A stretch of 64,000 nucleotides of DNA, taken from Pseudoduganella lurida. GTDB lineage: Bacteria; Pseudomonadota; Gammaproteobacteria; Burkholderiales; Burkholderiaceae_D. This document shows, in pieces, positions 39,692 through 49,208 of this stretch; positions within the stretch are counted from its first letter, which is position 1; every line of letters starts with the position of its first letter. The notes beneath the pieces were generated by a model. The model was not told the DNA's origin. It saw only the letters and a list, made by a program, of their open reading frames with translations, and searched no databases. The stretch is taken from assembly GCF_007830455.1 (NCBI RefSeq), contig NZ_VLLB01000001.1:1054001-1118000 (forward strand). Direction: 5' to 3'. The translations under genes were made by a program, and so were the position numbers.

Positions 39692-40597
39692 CTACTGTTC
39701 GCCGAACGCCTCCGCCACCAGCGCGCGCAGCCAGCGGTTGCCGTCGTCCTGGTTGTAGCGGCGGTGCCAGAACATGTTCGTCTGCAGCGGCGCCAGGCGC
39801 AGGGGCGACTTCACGTAGGCCAGCCCGAACGGCGCGGCGGTGCGCTCGGCCAGCTTGAGCGGCACCGTCACCACCAGGTCCGTCGTGCCCACGATGTAGG
39901 GTGCGGCGGCGAAGTGCGGCACCGAAAAACTGGCGGCGGCCAGGATGCCGGCCTTCTGCAGCGCCACGTTGATGCGGTCGTAGGGACTGTCCGGCGTCGT
40001 CACGACCAGGTGCTGCGCCGCGCCGAACCGCTTCAGGGTGAGCGGGCCGCTGGCCAGCGGATGGCCGGCGCGGAAGAGTGCCACGTAGTGCTGGCGGAAC
40101 AGGCGGCGCTGGTACAGGGCGCCGGGCGCATCGTCGAACGCGCCGATCGCCAGGTCCACCCGGCCCCCTTCCATGTCGGTACGGAGCGACTCCTGCGTCA
40201 CGCGCACCGCGGCGATCCGCACGCCGGGCGCCGCGGCGCCACAGAGCGCCACCAGGCGGGGCATGAAGTAGGTCTCTCCCACGTCCGTCATGGCGACCGT
40301 GAAGCGGCGCCGGCTGGTGGCGGGATCGAAGGCGGGCGGCGCCGCCAGCGCCCCTTCCAGCTGGGCCAGCGCGGCGGCGACCGGCTCGGCCATCCGCTCG
40401 GCAAACGGGGTCGGCTGCATGCCCGCCGCGGTGCGTACGAACAGCTCGTCCCCCAGCGCACGCCGCAGCCGCGCCAGCGCATTGCTGACGGCCGACTGCG
40501 TCAGCCCCAGCCCGCGCGCGGCCGCCGAGATCTGCCGTTCCCCGTGCACGGCCTGGAACACCAGCAGCAGGTTCAGGTCCAGCTCATGCAGTCCCAT
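39692..40597 (-). CDS. LysR-type regulator divergent from hmgA
   Basis: A 301-residue LysR regulator with the N-terminal winged helix (LDLNLLLVFQAVHGERQISAAARGLGLTQSAVSNALARLR, residues 6-46) and a C-terminal effector domain. The NahR/NodD-like opening DLNLLLVF suggests regulators of aromatic degradation. It is divergent from the homogentisate operon across 113 bases that hold a T-N11-A palindrome. The likely role is activation of hmgA-fahA-maiA in response to homogentisate or a related acid. Confidence 0.88.
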   Translation of the reverse strand: MGLHELDLNLLLVFQAVHGERQISAAARGLGLTQSAVSNALARLRRALGDELFVRTAAGMQPTPFAERMAEPVAAALAQLEGALAAPPAFDPATSRRRFTVAMTDVGETYFMPRLVALCGAAAPGVRIAAVRVTQESLRTDMEGGRVDLAIGAFDDAPGALYQRRLFRQHYVALFRAGHPLASGPLTLKRFGAAQHLVVTTPDSPYDRINVALQKAGILAAASFSVPHFAAAPYIVGTTDLVVTVPLKLAERTAAPFGLAYVKSPLRLAPLQTNMFWHRRYNQDDGNRWLRALVAEAFGEQ

Positions 40598-40612
40598 GGC
40601 AACAGCCCCCTC

Positions 40613-40629
40613 TATTTACATTGTAAATA
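40613..40629. promoter_or_regulatory. LysR operator between the regulator and hmgA
   Basis: TATTTACA-T-TGTAAATA is a perfect palindrome and contains the LysR core T-N11-A. It lies 16 bases upstream of the regulator start and 82 bases upstream of hmgA. TTGTAA in its right half and TATTTATA downstream could serve as hmgA promoter elements. Confidence 0.75.
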
Positions 40630-40710
40630 CTTTCCATTTTGGTATTTATATCGCGTAAGCGGGCTGCGTGCACTACATTTCACCCAGGAGACAAAAACCA
40701 CGGAGACACC

Positions 40711-41994
40711 ATGGACCAGCCACGCGGCTACCAGTCCGGCTTCGGCAACGAGTTCGCCACTGAAGCCATCGCGGGCGCGCTGCCTGCGCACCGCAATTCG
40801 CCGCAGCGCGCGCCGCTCGGCCTGTATGCCGAACAGTTGTCCGGCACCGCCTTCACCGCGCCGCGCGCGCACAACCGCCGCAGCTGGCTGTACCGCATCC
40901 GCCCCGGCGCGATGCACGAGCCTTTCACGCAGATCGCCAATGGCCGCATGATCAGCCGCTTCGACGACGTGGCAGTGCCGCCGAACCAGCTGCGCTGGGA
41001 TCCGCTGCCACTGCCGGATGCCCCCACGGACTTCCTCGACGGCTGGGTGACGATGGCCGGCAATGCGGCATGCGCGATCCACCTGTACGCCGCCAACCGC
41101 GACATGGATGGCCGCTATTTCTACAATGCGGATGGCGAGCTCCTGGTCGTGCCGCAGCAGGGCCGCCTGCGCATCGCCACCGAACTGGGCGTCCTCGATG
41201 TCGAGCCGCAGGAAATCGCCGTCATCCCGCGCGGCATGCGCTTCCAGGTCGCACTGCCGGACGGCGCGGCGCGCGGCTACCTGTGCGAGAACTCCGGCGC
41301 GCTGCTGCGCCTGCCCGACCTGGGCCCGATCGGCTCGAACGGCCTGGCCAATCCGCGCGACTTCCTCACGCCGCATGCGGCCTACGAAGACCTGGAAGGC
41401 GACTTCGAACTGGTCGCGAAATTCGCGGGCAACCTGTGGCGCGCGCGCATCGGCCATTCGCCGCTCGATGTCGTGGCCTGGCACGGCAACTACGCCCCGT
41501 ACAAGTACGACCTGCGCCACTTCAACGCCATCGGCTCGATCAGCTACGACCATCCGGATCCGTCGATCTTCCTGGTGCTGCAGGCGCATTCCGACACGCC
41601 TGGCGTCGACACGCTGGACTTCGTGATCTTCCCGCCCCGCTGGCTGGCGGCGGAAGACACGTTCCGGCCGCCCTGGTTCCACCGCAACGTGGCAAGCGAA
41701 TTCATGGGCCTGATCCACGGCCAGTACGATGCCAAGTCGGCCGGCTTCCGTCCCGGCGGCGCCAGCCTGCACAACTGCATGAGCGGCCACGGCCCGGACG
41801 CGGCCACGTTCGACAAGGCCAGCAGCGCCGACACCACGCTGCCGCACAAGATCGCCGACACGATGGCGTTCATGTTCGAGACGCGCGACATCCTTCGCCC
41901 CACCGCCCGGGCGCTTGCCTCGCCACTGCTCCAGCCGGCTTACTACCAGTGCTGGCAGGGCTTCCACAAACACTTCCAGGAACCGCAGCCATGA
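40711..41994 (+). CDS. hmgA: Homogentisate 1,2-dioxygenase
   Basis: 427 residues with the unmistakable start [13 protein letters not shown] and the family phrases [40 protein letters not shown] (spread over 245-272), FPPRWL and [13 protein letters not shown]. The His/Glu/His ligands of the non-haem iron lie in the C-terminal half (YHRNV region and [15 protein letters not shown]). It opens the ring of homogentisate to maleylacetoacetate in tyrosine and phenylalanine breakdown. ATG 40711 follows CGGAGACACC. First gene of a three-gene operon. Confidence 0.98.
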   Translation: MDQPRGYQSGFGNEFATEAIAGALPAHRNSPQRAPLGLYAEQLSGTAFTAPRAHNRRSWLYRIRPGAMHEPFTQIANGRMISRFDDVAVPPNQLRWDPLPLPDAPTDFLDGWVTMAGNAACAIHLYAANRDMDGRYFYNADGELLVVPQQGRLRIATELGVLDVEPQEIAVIPRGMRFQVALPDGAARGYLCENSGALLRLPDLGPIGSNGLANPRDFLTPHAAYEDLEGDFELVAKFAGNLWRARIGHSPLDVVAWHGNYAPYKYDLRHFNAIGSISYDHPDPSIFLVLQAHSDTPGVDTLDFVIFPPRWLAAEDTFRPPWFHRNVASEFMGLIHGQYDAKSAGFRPGGASLHNCMSGHGPDAATFDKASSADTTLPHKIADTMAFMFETRDILRPTARALASPLLQPAYYQCWQGFHKHFQEPQP

Positions 41995-43328
41995 GCCGCC
42001 AGACCAGCCCCGCGCTGAACGAAACCCACGACCCGAAGCTCGCGAGCTGGGTCGCTTCGGCCAATGTGCCCGACACCGACTTCCCGATCCAGAACCTGCC
42101 GTTCGCCCTGTTCCGCCGGCGCGGTACCGGGGAAGCCTGGCGCGGCGGCGTGGCGATCGGCGACCGGATCGTCGACCTGTCGGCACTGGGCAGCCTGGCC
42201 GATGCGTGGGACGATGCTTGGGACGATGCGGCGCGCCACGCGGTCGCCCTCGCATCCCGCGACAGCCTGAACGCGCTGATGGCCGCAGGGCCGGCAGCCT
42301 GGTCGGCGCTGCGCCTGGCCCTGTCGCGCATGCTGCGCAGCGAGGCGCCCGCGCGCCCGGAGTGTCTCGTGCCGCAGGCCGATGCCGAATACGCCGTGCC
42401 GGCCACGATCGGCGACTACACGGACTTCTATACGTCGATTCACCATGCGACGGCGGTCGGCAAGCTGTTCCGGCCGGATAATCCGCTGCTGCCGAACTAC
42501 AAATGGGTGCCGATCGGCTATCACGGCCGCTCGTCGACGATCGGCGTGTCCGGCCAGGCGTTCCACCGCCCGCTCGGACAGACGCGGGCTGCCGGCGTGG
42601 AAGGTGCGCCGTCGTTCGGTCCCGCGCAACGTCTCGACTTCGAACTGGAAGTGGGCATCTTCATCGGCACCGGCAATGCGTCCGGCGCACCGATCGCGGC
42701 GGCGGATGCGGAGCGGCATGTGTTCGGCCTGTGCCTGCTGAACGACTGGTCCGCGCGCGACCTGCAGGCCTGGGAATACCAGCCGCTCGGCCCCTTCCTG
42801 TCGAAGAATTTCGCCACCACGATCTCGCCCTGGATCGTCACGCTCGAAGCGCTGGCGCCCTACCGCGCGGCGTGGCAGCGCGACGCGGCCGATCCGCAGC
42901 CGTTGCCCTACCTCGACTACCCGGCGCTGCGCGCGTGCGGCGGCTTCGACATCGCACTGGAAGTGAGCCTGCAGACGGCATCCATGCAGCGCGACGGCAT
43001 GCCGCCCGCCACCCTGGCCCGGTCGAACTTCCGTCATTCGTACTGGAGCGTGGCGCAGCTGGTGGCGCACCACACCGTGAACGGCTGCGCGCTGCGGCCC
43101 GGCGACCTGCTGGGCTCCGGCACGCAGTCCGGACCGGATGAGGCGGAAGCGGGTTCGCTGCTGGAACTGAGCGCGGGCGGCAAGCAGCCCGTCGCGCTGC
43201 CGGGCGGCGAAGCGCGCGTGTTCCTGGCCGACGGCGACAAAGTCGTGCTGCGCGGCTGGACCAGCCGTCCCGGCCTGCCCCGCATCGGCTTCGGCGAAGC
43301 GGCCGGCACCGTCCTGCCGGCCCGGTGA
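41991..43328 (+). CDS. fahA: Fumarylacetoacetase
   Basis: 445 residues; start codon overlaps the hmgA stop (ATGA). It has an SH3-like N-terminal domain and the catalytic FAH fold: [15 protein letters not shown] (Asp and His of the active site), [28 protein letters not shown] with metal-binding glutamates, [14 protein letters not shown], and SGTQSGP. It hydrolyses fumarylacetoacetate to fumarate and acetoacetate, the last step of the pathway. Length agrees with bacterial and animal enzymes. Confidence 0.98.
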   Translation: MSRQTSPALNETHDPKLASWVASANVPDTDFPIQNLPFALFRRRGTGEAWRGGVAIGDRIVDLSALGSLADAWDDAWDDAARHAVALASRDSLNALMAAGPAAWSALRLALSRMLRSEAPARPECLVPQADAEYAVPATIGDYTDFYTSIHHATAVGKLFRPDNPLLPNYKWVPIGYHGRSSTIGVSGQAFHRPLGQTRAAGVEGAPSFGPAQRLDFELEVGIFIGTGNASGAPIAAADAERHVFGLCLLNDWSARDLQAWEYQPLGPFLSKNFATTISPWIVTLEALAPYRAAWQRDAADPQPLPYLDYPALRACGGFDIALEVSLQTASMQRDGMPPATLARSNFRHSYWSVAQLVAHHTVNGCALRPGDLLGSGTQSGPDEAEAGSLLELSAGGKQPVALPGGEARVFLADGDKVVLRGWTSRPGLPRIGFGEAAGTVLPAR

Positions 43329-43333
43329 GCGCG

Positions 43334-43978
43334 ATGAAGCTGCACACCTACTTCCGCAGCTCGGCCGCCTACCGCGTGCGCATCGCCCTGCACCTGAAGG
43401 GATTGACGGCCGAGCAGATTCCCGTCCACCTGCTGAACCACGGCGGCGAGCAGCTCGGCGAAGCCTTCGGCGCATTGAATCCCCAGCACCTGCTGCCGGT
43501 GCTGGAGGACGGCGACCTGGTGCTGACGCAGTCGGTGGCGATCGTCGAATACCTCGACGAACTGCATCCGGCGGTGCCGCTACTGCCGCTTGACGCCGCC
43601 GGCCGCGCGCGCGTGCGGTCCCTTGCGCTGGCGATCGCCTGCGACATCCACCCGCTGAACAACCTGCGCGTGCTGAAGTACCTGGAAAAGGAACTGCACA
43701 TCACGCCGGAGCAGAAGTCCGCGTGGTACCGCCACTGGGTCGGGACGGGACTGGCGGCGCTGGAGACGCGGCTGGCGCAGGACGCGGCGACGGGCGCGTT
43801 CTGCCACGGCGACGCGCCGACATTGGCCGACTGCTGCCTGGTGCCCCAGCTGTACAACGCGCGGCGTTTCGGCTGCGATCTGGCACTCTATCCCACGCTG
43901 GAGCGCATCGCCGCGGCATGTGAAGCGCTGCCGGCGTTCGCGGCGGCCAGGCCCGAGGCGCAGGCGGACGCCCAATAG
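43334..43978 (+). CDS. maiA: Maleylacetoacetate isomerase
   Basis: A 214-residue zeta-class glutathione S-transferase from ATG 43334. The glutathione-site serines lie in YFRSSAAYRVRIAL (the SSCSWR-like motif of the zeta class), with NPQHLLPVLEDGD and QSVAIVEYLDE in the thioredoxin domain. It converts maleylacetoacetate to fumarylacetoacetate with glutathione, linking the two enzymes encoded upstream. A GTG at 43325 overlapping the fahA stop is an alternative start adding three residues. Confidence 0.96.
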   Translation: MKLHTYFRSSAAYRVRIALHLKGLTAEQIPVHLLNHGGEQLGEAFGALNPQHLLPVLEDGDLVLTQSVAIVEYLDELHPAVPLLPLDAAGRARVRSLALAIACDIHPLNNLRVLKYLEKELHITPEQKSAWYRHWVGTGLAALETRLAQDAATGAFCHGDAPTLADCCLVPQLYNARRFGCDLALYPTLERIAAACEALPAFAAARPEAQADAQ

Positions 43979-44117
43979 CGTCAGGCGGGCAGCATCGTCA
44001 GTCCCGCCGGCCGGTGCGGTGCCGAGGCACGTGCCGCTCGTTCGTCGTGAAATGCACGATGCAGATTATGCTGCGCGCCCATCCGAGGGCGACGCATTCC
44101 CAAGATATGCCGCAAGG

Positions 44118-45191
44118 TCAGAACGTGTGCCGCAACCCCAGGTTCCATCCCGTGCTGCCGCTGCCGGACTCGGTGTTGTTGCCGATGGTGTAGCCGGCGC
44201 CGTTGCGGTTCTTCACGTGGCCGTAGGCGCCGTAGATGCCGCTGCGTTTCGACAGCATGTACAGGTAGGCGATGCCGATCGCGCTGGCATCCTGGTCGAA
44301 GGCGGTGCGGTCGTCCTTGTGCATCATGGAGAACATCAGGTTGCCGGGACCGATGGGTGCCTGGAAGCCCAGCAGCGCTTCGCGGCCGTCCGTCGAGGGC
44401 GTCGGCTTCGTGCCGCCATAGGGATTGTTCGCGTTCGGCAGCGGCGCGCTGTTGTAGCCCTGGTCGATGCCGTAGCCGGCATGCAGCTTGATCCACTTGA
44501 GGTCATAGCTGGCGCCGACCAGCGTGTTCCTTCCCGCGCCATGCAGCACCGCCGCCGCGTCGGGCGTGGCGGCGATATCCGCATTCTTGTTGTTGTAGGC
44601 GACCCGCAGCGCCAGCGGCCCAGCCGTGTAGCCGATGGCGCCGCCGTACTGGCGTCCCGCCGAGGATCCCGCCTGTTCGCCGGCGCTGTACGACAGTTCG
44701 GCATCCACGCCGCGCGTGGCCGGCATCGTGTAGGTGATCGTATTGCTGGTGCGGACATTGGTGCCCGAGTCGGGGAAGATGTTCCCCGCCCGGCCCGCGT
44801 AGCCGGTGGCGAACGGATCGACCACCTTGACCATCATGTTGTGGTACGGCGTGAACTGGCGGCCCAGCGCCACCGTGCCGAAGCCGCCCTTCAGGCCCAC
44901 GAAGGCCTGCCGGTTGAACAGCGTGTTGGCCGAATCGAGTTCACCGGTATCGATCTTGGTGCCCGTCTCCAGCGTGAAGATGGCCGACAGGCCGTTGCCC
45001 AGGTCTTCCGTGCCGCGAAAGCCGATGCGCGAGGTGGCCGCGGCACCGCTGGTGACCTTGGCGACCGTGCCGCCCGCGCCGCCGCTTTCGCTGACGAGGG
45101 CGGCATCGGCGATGCCGTAGAGGGTGACCGATGTCTGGGCATGCGCGGCGGCGCTGCCGAGGACGAGGATCAGGGCGCGGGTCTTCTTCAT
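44118..45191 (-). CDS. Gram-negative general porin
   Basis: 357 residues from ATG 45191 (SD GGAGACC): signal peptide ending AAHAQ and the beta-proteobacterial porin opening SSVTLYGIADAAL (here TSVTLYG). Strands such as RIGFRGTEDLGNGLSAIFTLE, NRQAFVGLKGGFGTVALGRQ and the last strand GWNLGLRHTF are diagnostic of the 16-strand porin_4 family. It lets small hydrophilic solutes through the outer membrane. It lies 100 bases after the MFS transporter gene and probably supplies the same substrate. Confidence 0.95.
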   Translation of the reverse strand: MKKTRALILVLGSAAAHAQTSVTLYGIADAALVSESGGAGGTVAKVTSGAAATSRIGFRGTEDLGNGLSAIFTLETGTKIDTGELDSANTLFNRQAFVGLKGGFGTVALGRQFTPYHNMMVKVVDPFATGYAGRAGNIFPDSGTNVRTSNTITYTMPATRGVDAELSYSAGEQAGSSAGRQYGGAIGYTAGPLALRVAYNNKNADIAATPDAAAVLHGAGRNTLVGASYDLKWIKLHAGYGIDQGYNSAPLPNANNPYGGTKPTPSTDGREALLGFQAPIGPGNLMFSMMHKDDRTAFDQDASAIGIAYLYMLSKRSGIYGAYGHVKNRNGAGYTIGNNTESGSGSTGWNLGLRHTF

Positions 45192-45291
45192 GATGGTCTC
45201 CGTTGTTTTTGATGTGCGTGGCCCGGCCGGCGGCAGGAAGCTGCCGCCAGCGGAGCACACGCGAGGTAAAGATGGATCGCCGGACGGCGGA

Positions 45292-46692
45292 TCAGGACTT
45301 GGCGGCCTTGTCGTCAGCGATCACCGGCTCGACGATCGTGCACAGGATCAGCAGGCATACCAGCGCGCTGCAGCCCATGTAGGTGAAGACGGCGCTCCAG
45401 CTGTAGGCGTCGAGCAGCATGCCGGCGGCCAGCGGCGCGCACGCACCGCCCACCTGCCCCACCGAGTTGATGATGCCGAACGAGACGGGATAGACGGACT
45501 TGCTGGCCAGCCCCATCGGATACACGGCATAGCCGCCGAAGCCGGCGCTGACGATGAAGCCGGCCAGGAACAGCGTGAAGCCCAGGTAGACGGAATTGTC
45601 CGGCGCATTGACGAGTGCCAGCATCATGAAGATCGTGCCGAAGGCGCTCAGCATCATCAGCGGCTTGCGGCGCTTGCCCAGCAGGCGGTCGGAGATCAGG
45701 CCGCCGATCAGGTTGCCCAGCACGGCGCCCAGGAACGGCGCCGAGGCCAGGAAGCCCATCTTGATCGACGTGAAGCCCTTCACCTCCACGAGATACGTGG
45801 GAATCCACGACATGAAGATGTTGGTGATGCCGATCATGCAGCCATAGCCGATTGCCGCGCCCAGCACGTTCCACGACGTGAACACATGCCGCAGCGTGCT
45901 CAGTTGCGGCACCTTGCGGGTGCGGATCACTTTATCCAGCCAGCCCAGGTTGTCGCTGCGCTGCAGCGGCGAGGCCTTGGCCGGTTCCACCACCAGGCCC
46001 ACTTCGGTGCGGATGTACTCGCGTTCCGCCTTCGAGCAGAACTTGCTCTCTTCCGGCGTGTTGGTGACCGTGACGAGCCACAGCACTGACAGCAGGATGC
46101 CGGGGATGGCGAACACGTAGAAGATCTCGCGCCAGCCCCAGATCTCGATCACGACGACGCACAGCGACGGCACGATCAGCGGGCCGAGCTTGGATGCCGT
46201 CAGCCACAGGCCCGTGGCCGTGGCCTTTTCGTGGGCGGGGAACCAGCGGTTGATGATGTTGGTGCAGCCGATGCCCAGCGGGCCTTCGGAAATGCCCAGG
46301 CCCACGCGGTACAGCTTGAGCAGGAAGACCGACGACGTGGTGCCCATCAGCCCCGTGAAGACGGAGGTGAGGATCATGAAGACCGGGAACAGCTTGCCCG
46401 TGACCCTGTCGCTCAGCCGCTTGTACAGCAGGCCGGCGGGGATCTGTACCACGCCGTAGGCAAACGAGAACAGGCTGATGATCATGCCCGCTTCGGTATT
46501 GCTGATGCCGTATTCCTTCTTCATGAACGGCAGGGCGATGCCCAGGTTGGCGCGGTCGGCACAGGCGATCGCCCAGATCACGAAGATCAGGCCCAGTACC
46601 ACCCAGCGGAAGCTGCCCCGTTTTGCCGATGCCGTCGTCGCCATGCCGGCGCCATTGCTCCTGTTTTCCTGCACTGCTTTGACCTGATTCAT
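45292..46692 (-). CDS. MFS transporter, anion:cation symporter family
   Basis: 466 residues from ATG 46692 (SD AAGGACATTACC). Twelve membrane segments and the ACS-family phrases: DRANLGIALPFMKKEYGIS, SFAYGVVQIPAGLLYKRLSDRVTGK, NIINRWFPAHEKATATGLW and the second-half GLISDRLLGKRRKPLM. Relatives carry hexuronates, glucarate, tartrate or phthalate. With a porin downstream and a 2-hydroxyacid dehydrogenase 81 bases upstream, the cargo is probably a hydroxy or sugar acid. Confidence 0.92.
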   Translation of the reverse strand: MNQVKAVQENRSNGAGMATTASAKRGSFRWVVLGLIFVIWAIACADRANLGIALPFMKKEYGISNTEAGMIISLFSFAYGVVQIPAGLLYKRLSDRVTGKLFPVFMILTSVFTGLMGTTSSVFLLKLYRVGLGISEGPLGIGCTNIINRWFPAHEKATATGLWLTASKLGPLIVPSLCVVVIEIWGWREIFYVFAIPGILLSVLWLVTVTNTPEESKFCSKAEREYIRTEVGLVVEPAKASPLQRSDNLGWLDKVIRTRKVPQLSTLRHVFTSWNVLGAAIGYGCMIGITNIFMSWIPTYLVEVKGFTSIKMGFLASAPFLGAVLGNLIGGLISDRLLGKRRKPLMMLSAFGTIFMMLALVNAPDNSVYLGFTLFLAGFIVSAGFGGYAVYPMGLASKSVYPVSFGIINSVGQVGGACAPLAAGMLLDAYSWSAVFTYMGCSALVCLLILCTIVEPVIADDKAAKS

Positions 46693-46773
46693 TGGTAATG
46701 TCCTTATTATGGTCTTGCCGCGCAGCTGTCTCCCGCTGCGCTTCATTGCTGGAACCTGTACCGCTGTGGATGG

Positions 46774-47727
46774 TCAGGTAGTGAGGCTCATTTCCGGACG
46801 CCCACCGGCCAGCGCCTGTGCCAGGCTGGCCAGCACCATCTCGCCCATCGCGGTGCGCGTTTCGACGGTGGCGCTGGCGCGGTGCGCCTGCAGCACCACG
46901 TTGTCCATCGCCCGCAGCGGCGCCGGGACATGGGGCTCGTCGACGAAGACATCCAGCCCCGCGCCGGCGATCCGGCCTTCCTGCAGCGCAACCACCAGGT
47001 CCGGCTCGTTCACCAGCTTGCCGCGTGCGATGTTGACCACGAAGCCGTCCTTCCCGAGGGCGTCGAACACGGCCGCATCGATGATGCCTTCGGCCTTGTC
47101 GGCGGCGGCGGCCAGCACCAGCGCATCGCTGCCGCGCGCCAGGTCGACCGGATTGTCCAGGAACGGATACGGCAGGTCGTCCATCCGTTTCAGGTCGGTG
47201 TAGCTGATCGGGCAGCCGAAGGCCGCGGCACGCGCGGCCACGGCGCGGCCGACGCGACCCATGCCGACGATCCCCACGCGCATGCCGCTGAAGCGTCGCG
47301 ACAGCGGGATGGCGCCCGGGTTCGGGTTCTGCGCCCACAGGCCCGCGCGCACGATGCGATCGCCGGCGCTGATGCCGCGGCAGGTGTCGATCAGCAGGCC
47401 GATGGCCAAGTCGGCGACATCCTCGGTCAGCGCGCCGAAGGTGGCGGTGACGGCGATGCCGCGCTGGCGGGCGTAGGCCAGGTCGACGGCATCGGTGCCG
47501 ACGCCGTTGATCGCCACCACCTGCAGGTTCGGCAGCTGCGCCATCAGCTCGTTGCTGATGCCCGTGTGGCCGCCGGAGATCACGCCGCGGATACTGGCTC
47601 CCATCTCGCGGAGGAAGGTGGCCTTGTCGTCCTGTTCGAACAGGCGGTGCACGGTGTAGAGGTCGGCGAGCCGCTCGCTCACCGAGGGAATCAGGATGGG
47701 GCTCAACTGCAAAATACCAGGCTTCAT
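46774..47727 (-). CDS. D-2-hydroxyacid dehydrogenase (GhrB/HPPR type)
   Basis: 317 residues. The NAD(P) site is GIVGMGRVGRAVA (about 153-165). Catalytic residues of the family are visible: Arg in VNIARG (about 235), Glu in DEPHVP region (about 264) and His in LQAHRASAT (about 285). The arrangement fits glyoxylate/hydroxypyruvate or hydroxyphenylpyruvate reductases. It reduces a 2-keto acid, or oxidises the D-2-hydroxyacid brought in by the MFS transporter. First gene of the set, divergent from a LysR regulator. Confidence 0.93.
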   Translation of the reverse strand: MKPGILQLSPILIPSVSERLADLYTVHRLFEQDDKATFLREMGASIRGVISGGHTGISNELMAQLPNLQVVAINGVGTDAVDLAYARQRGIAVTATFGALTEDVADLAIGLLIDTCRGISAGDRIVRAGLWAQNPNPGAIPLSRRFSGMRVGIVGMGRVGRAVAARAAAFGCPISYTDLKRMDDLPYPFLDNPVDLARGSDALVLAAAADKAEGIIDAAVFDALGKDGFVVNIARGKLVNEPDLVVALQEGRIAGAGLDVFVDEPHVPAPLRAMDNVVLQAHRASATVETRTAMGEMVLASLAQALAGGRPEMSLTT

Positions 47728-47856
47728 GGGTGTCCTTTGTTATCGCCGGCGATGGCGGATTCGTCGCTGCGGCTCTGCGTCGCCGCACGCTCGAGCCGAG
47801 GCTCGATCTGGTGCCGATGATAGGAGGCCGCGGTGATGCCGGTCCAATGCGTTTCG

Positions 47857-47880
47857 TCAATTATGTGATACCTTAATTGA
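47857..47880. promoter_or_regulatory. LysR operator upstream of the dehydrogenase
   Basis: TCAATTA and TAATTGA are perfect inverted arms separated by ten bases. The spot is AT-rich and stands 130 bases upstream of the dehydrogenase gene, where LysR activators normally bind. It probably serves the adjacent divergent regulator. Confidence 0.65.
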
Positions 47881-47899
47881 ATCACGTTATTGCAGAGCT

Positions 47900-48032
47900 C
47901 GTGTCACCTCCTGGGGTCAGGCGTCGTGACACGAACTGTGCAGTAGCGTGCAAGTGGCTGATTTCCCGTACCGATGAACGGTACGGATGAGTCCGTGTCA
48001 CTACGCCTGACACCAGGGTGGGACACGGACTC
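47900..48032. repeat. Paired inverted REP-like palindromes
   Basis: Three hairpins: CGTGTCAC/GTGACACG at 47900-47933, CCGTACCG/CGGTACGG at 47966-47986, and GAGTCCGTGTC/GACACGGACTC at 47989-48032. The outer two are similar to one another when one is reversed (shared GTCAGGCGT and CGTGTC segments), so the block is a mirrored pair like the BIME arrangement of REP elements. Confidence 0.8.
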
Positions 48033-48115
48033 AGCCGTAGCCATCGGGCCTGCTCGCCAACGGGGGATCGGGTGGCACAGCCTTCGGTTAGTTGCAGATA
48101 TTGAAGGGAGAAACG

Positions 48116-49012
48116 ATGTTCGATCTGAAGCAACTGCGCTGCTTCGTCACCGTGGCCACGGAACTCAACTTCCGGCGCGCGGCGGAGCGCCTGAACATGA
48201 CGCAGCCGCCACTGACGCGGCAGATCCAGCTGCTGGAGCACGAACTGGGTGTGCAGCTCCTCGAACGCACCAAGCACTCGGTGCGTCCGACAACGGCCGG
48301 CCAGGTCTTCCTGGTCGACGCGGTGCGCCTGCTGAACCTGGCCGAGCAGGCCGCGACCACCGCGCGCCGCGCCAGCAAGGGTGAGACGGGTCGGGTGCGC
48401 GTGGCCTTCACGGGTGCGGCGGGCCACGAGATCGTGCCGAACCTGCTGGCCGCCGCGAAACGGGCGCTGCCCGACATCGACATCGTCGTGCACGAACTCG
48501 TGTCGGCCGCGCAGATCGCCGCCTTTGCCGCCGACTCCATCGACCTCGGCATCATGCGCCCGCTCGGGTCGCGGCAGAAGCTGGAGTCCTTCCTGATCGA
48601 TGTCGAACCGCTGATCGTCGCCCTGCCCGCCGGCCATCCGCTGGCCGTGGACGACCGCATCGACCTGGCCAGCCTGCACCGCCAGCCCTTCATCATGCAC
48701 TCGCCTGACGACGGCAAGTACTTCCATGACCGCGTGATGAACCTGTTCTGGTCCGCCAAGGTGATGCCGGAATTCGTGCAGTACATCGACCAGACGCCCA
48801 CCATCCTGTCGATGGTGCGTGCCGGCCTGGGCATGGGCATCGTGCCCGCCTCCGCGCAGCGCTTCAAGTTCGACAACGTGGTATTCCGGCCCATCCGGCA
48901 TGGCGACGTGGCGGCCGAGATGATCATGGCCTGGCGCCCGGACCAGTGTGTGCCGGCCGTAACGGCCCTCCGGGTCATGGCGCAGGCGCATTTTGCACAG
49001 TCCGGCGCGTGA
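48116..49012 (+). CDS. LysR-type regulator of the porin/MFS/dehydrogenase set
   Basis: 298 residues from ATG 48116 (SD GAAGGGAG). Winged helix: FDLKQLRCFVTVATELNFRRAAERLNMTQPPLTRQI (2-37), the BenM/CatM-like style with QPPLTRQI, followed by an effector domain (GETGRVRVAFTGAAGHEIVP). Such regulators usually respond to aromatic or organic acids. It is divergent from the dehydrogenase gene and should control that operon, with the substrate or keto acid as inducer. Confidence 0.92.
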   Translation: MFDLKQLRCFVTVATELNFRRAAERLNMTQPPLTRQIQLLEHELGVQLLERTKHSVRPTTAGQVFLVDAVRLLNLAEQAATTARRASKGETGRVRVAFTGAAGHEIVPNLLAAAKRALPDIDIVVHELVSAAQIAAFAADSIDLGIMRPLGSRQKLESFLIDVEPLIVALPAGHPLAVDDRIDLASLHRQPFIMHSPDDGKYFHDRVMNLFWSAKVMPEFVQYIDQTPTILSMVRAGLGMGIVPASAQRFKFDNVVFRPIRHGDVAAEMIMAWRPDQCVPAVTALRVMAQAHFAQSGA

Positions 49013-49208
49013 TGGCAGACGGTGGCCAGGACGCAAAAAGCACTGCACATCCAAAATACTAATTGCTTTAAAGAATCTTTGCTGTTACGCTGACTGCATC
49101 GTCCGGCATTGCCCCAACCTCGCCCCGTCCGATTCGCAGCGCCCCATCGCGCTTCCGATACCGCTGCTACCCAGCCGGTATCCCACGACGACCCACGCGA
49201 GTACGGCA

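Larger units (their letters stand above)
47728..48115. other. Divergent intergenic region with operator and palindrome cluster
   Basis: 388 bases between the dehydrogenase and the LysR gene. Contains an inverted repeat suitable for the LysR protein (47857-47880) and a three-hairpin element (47900-48032). No protein gene. Confidence 0.8.
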
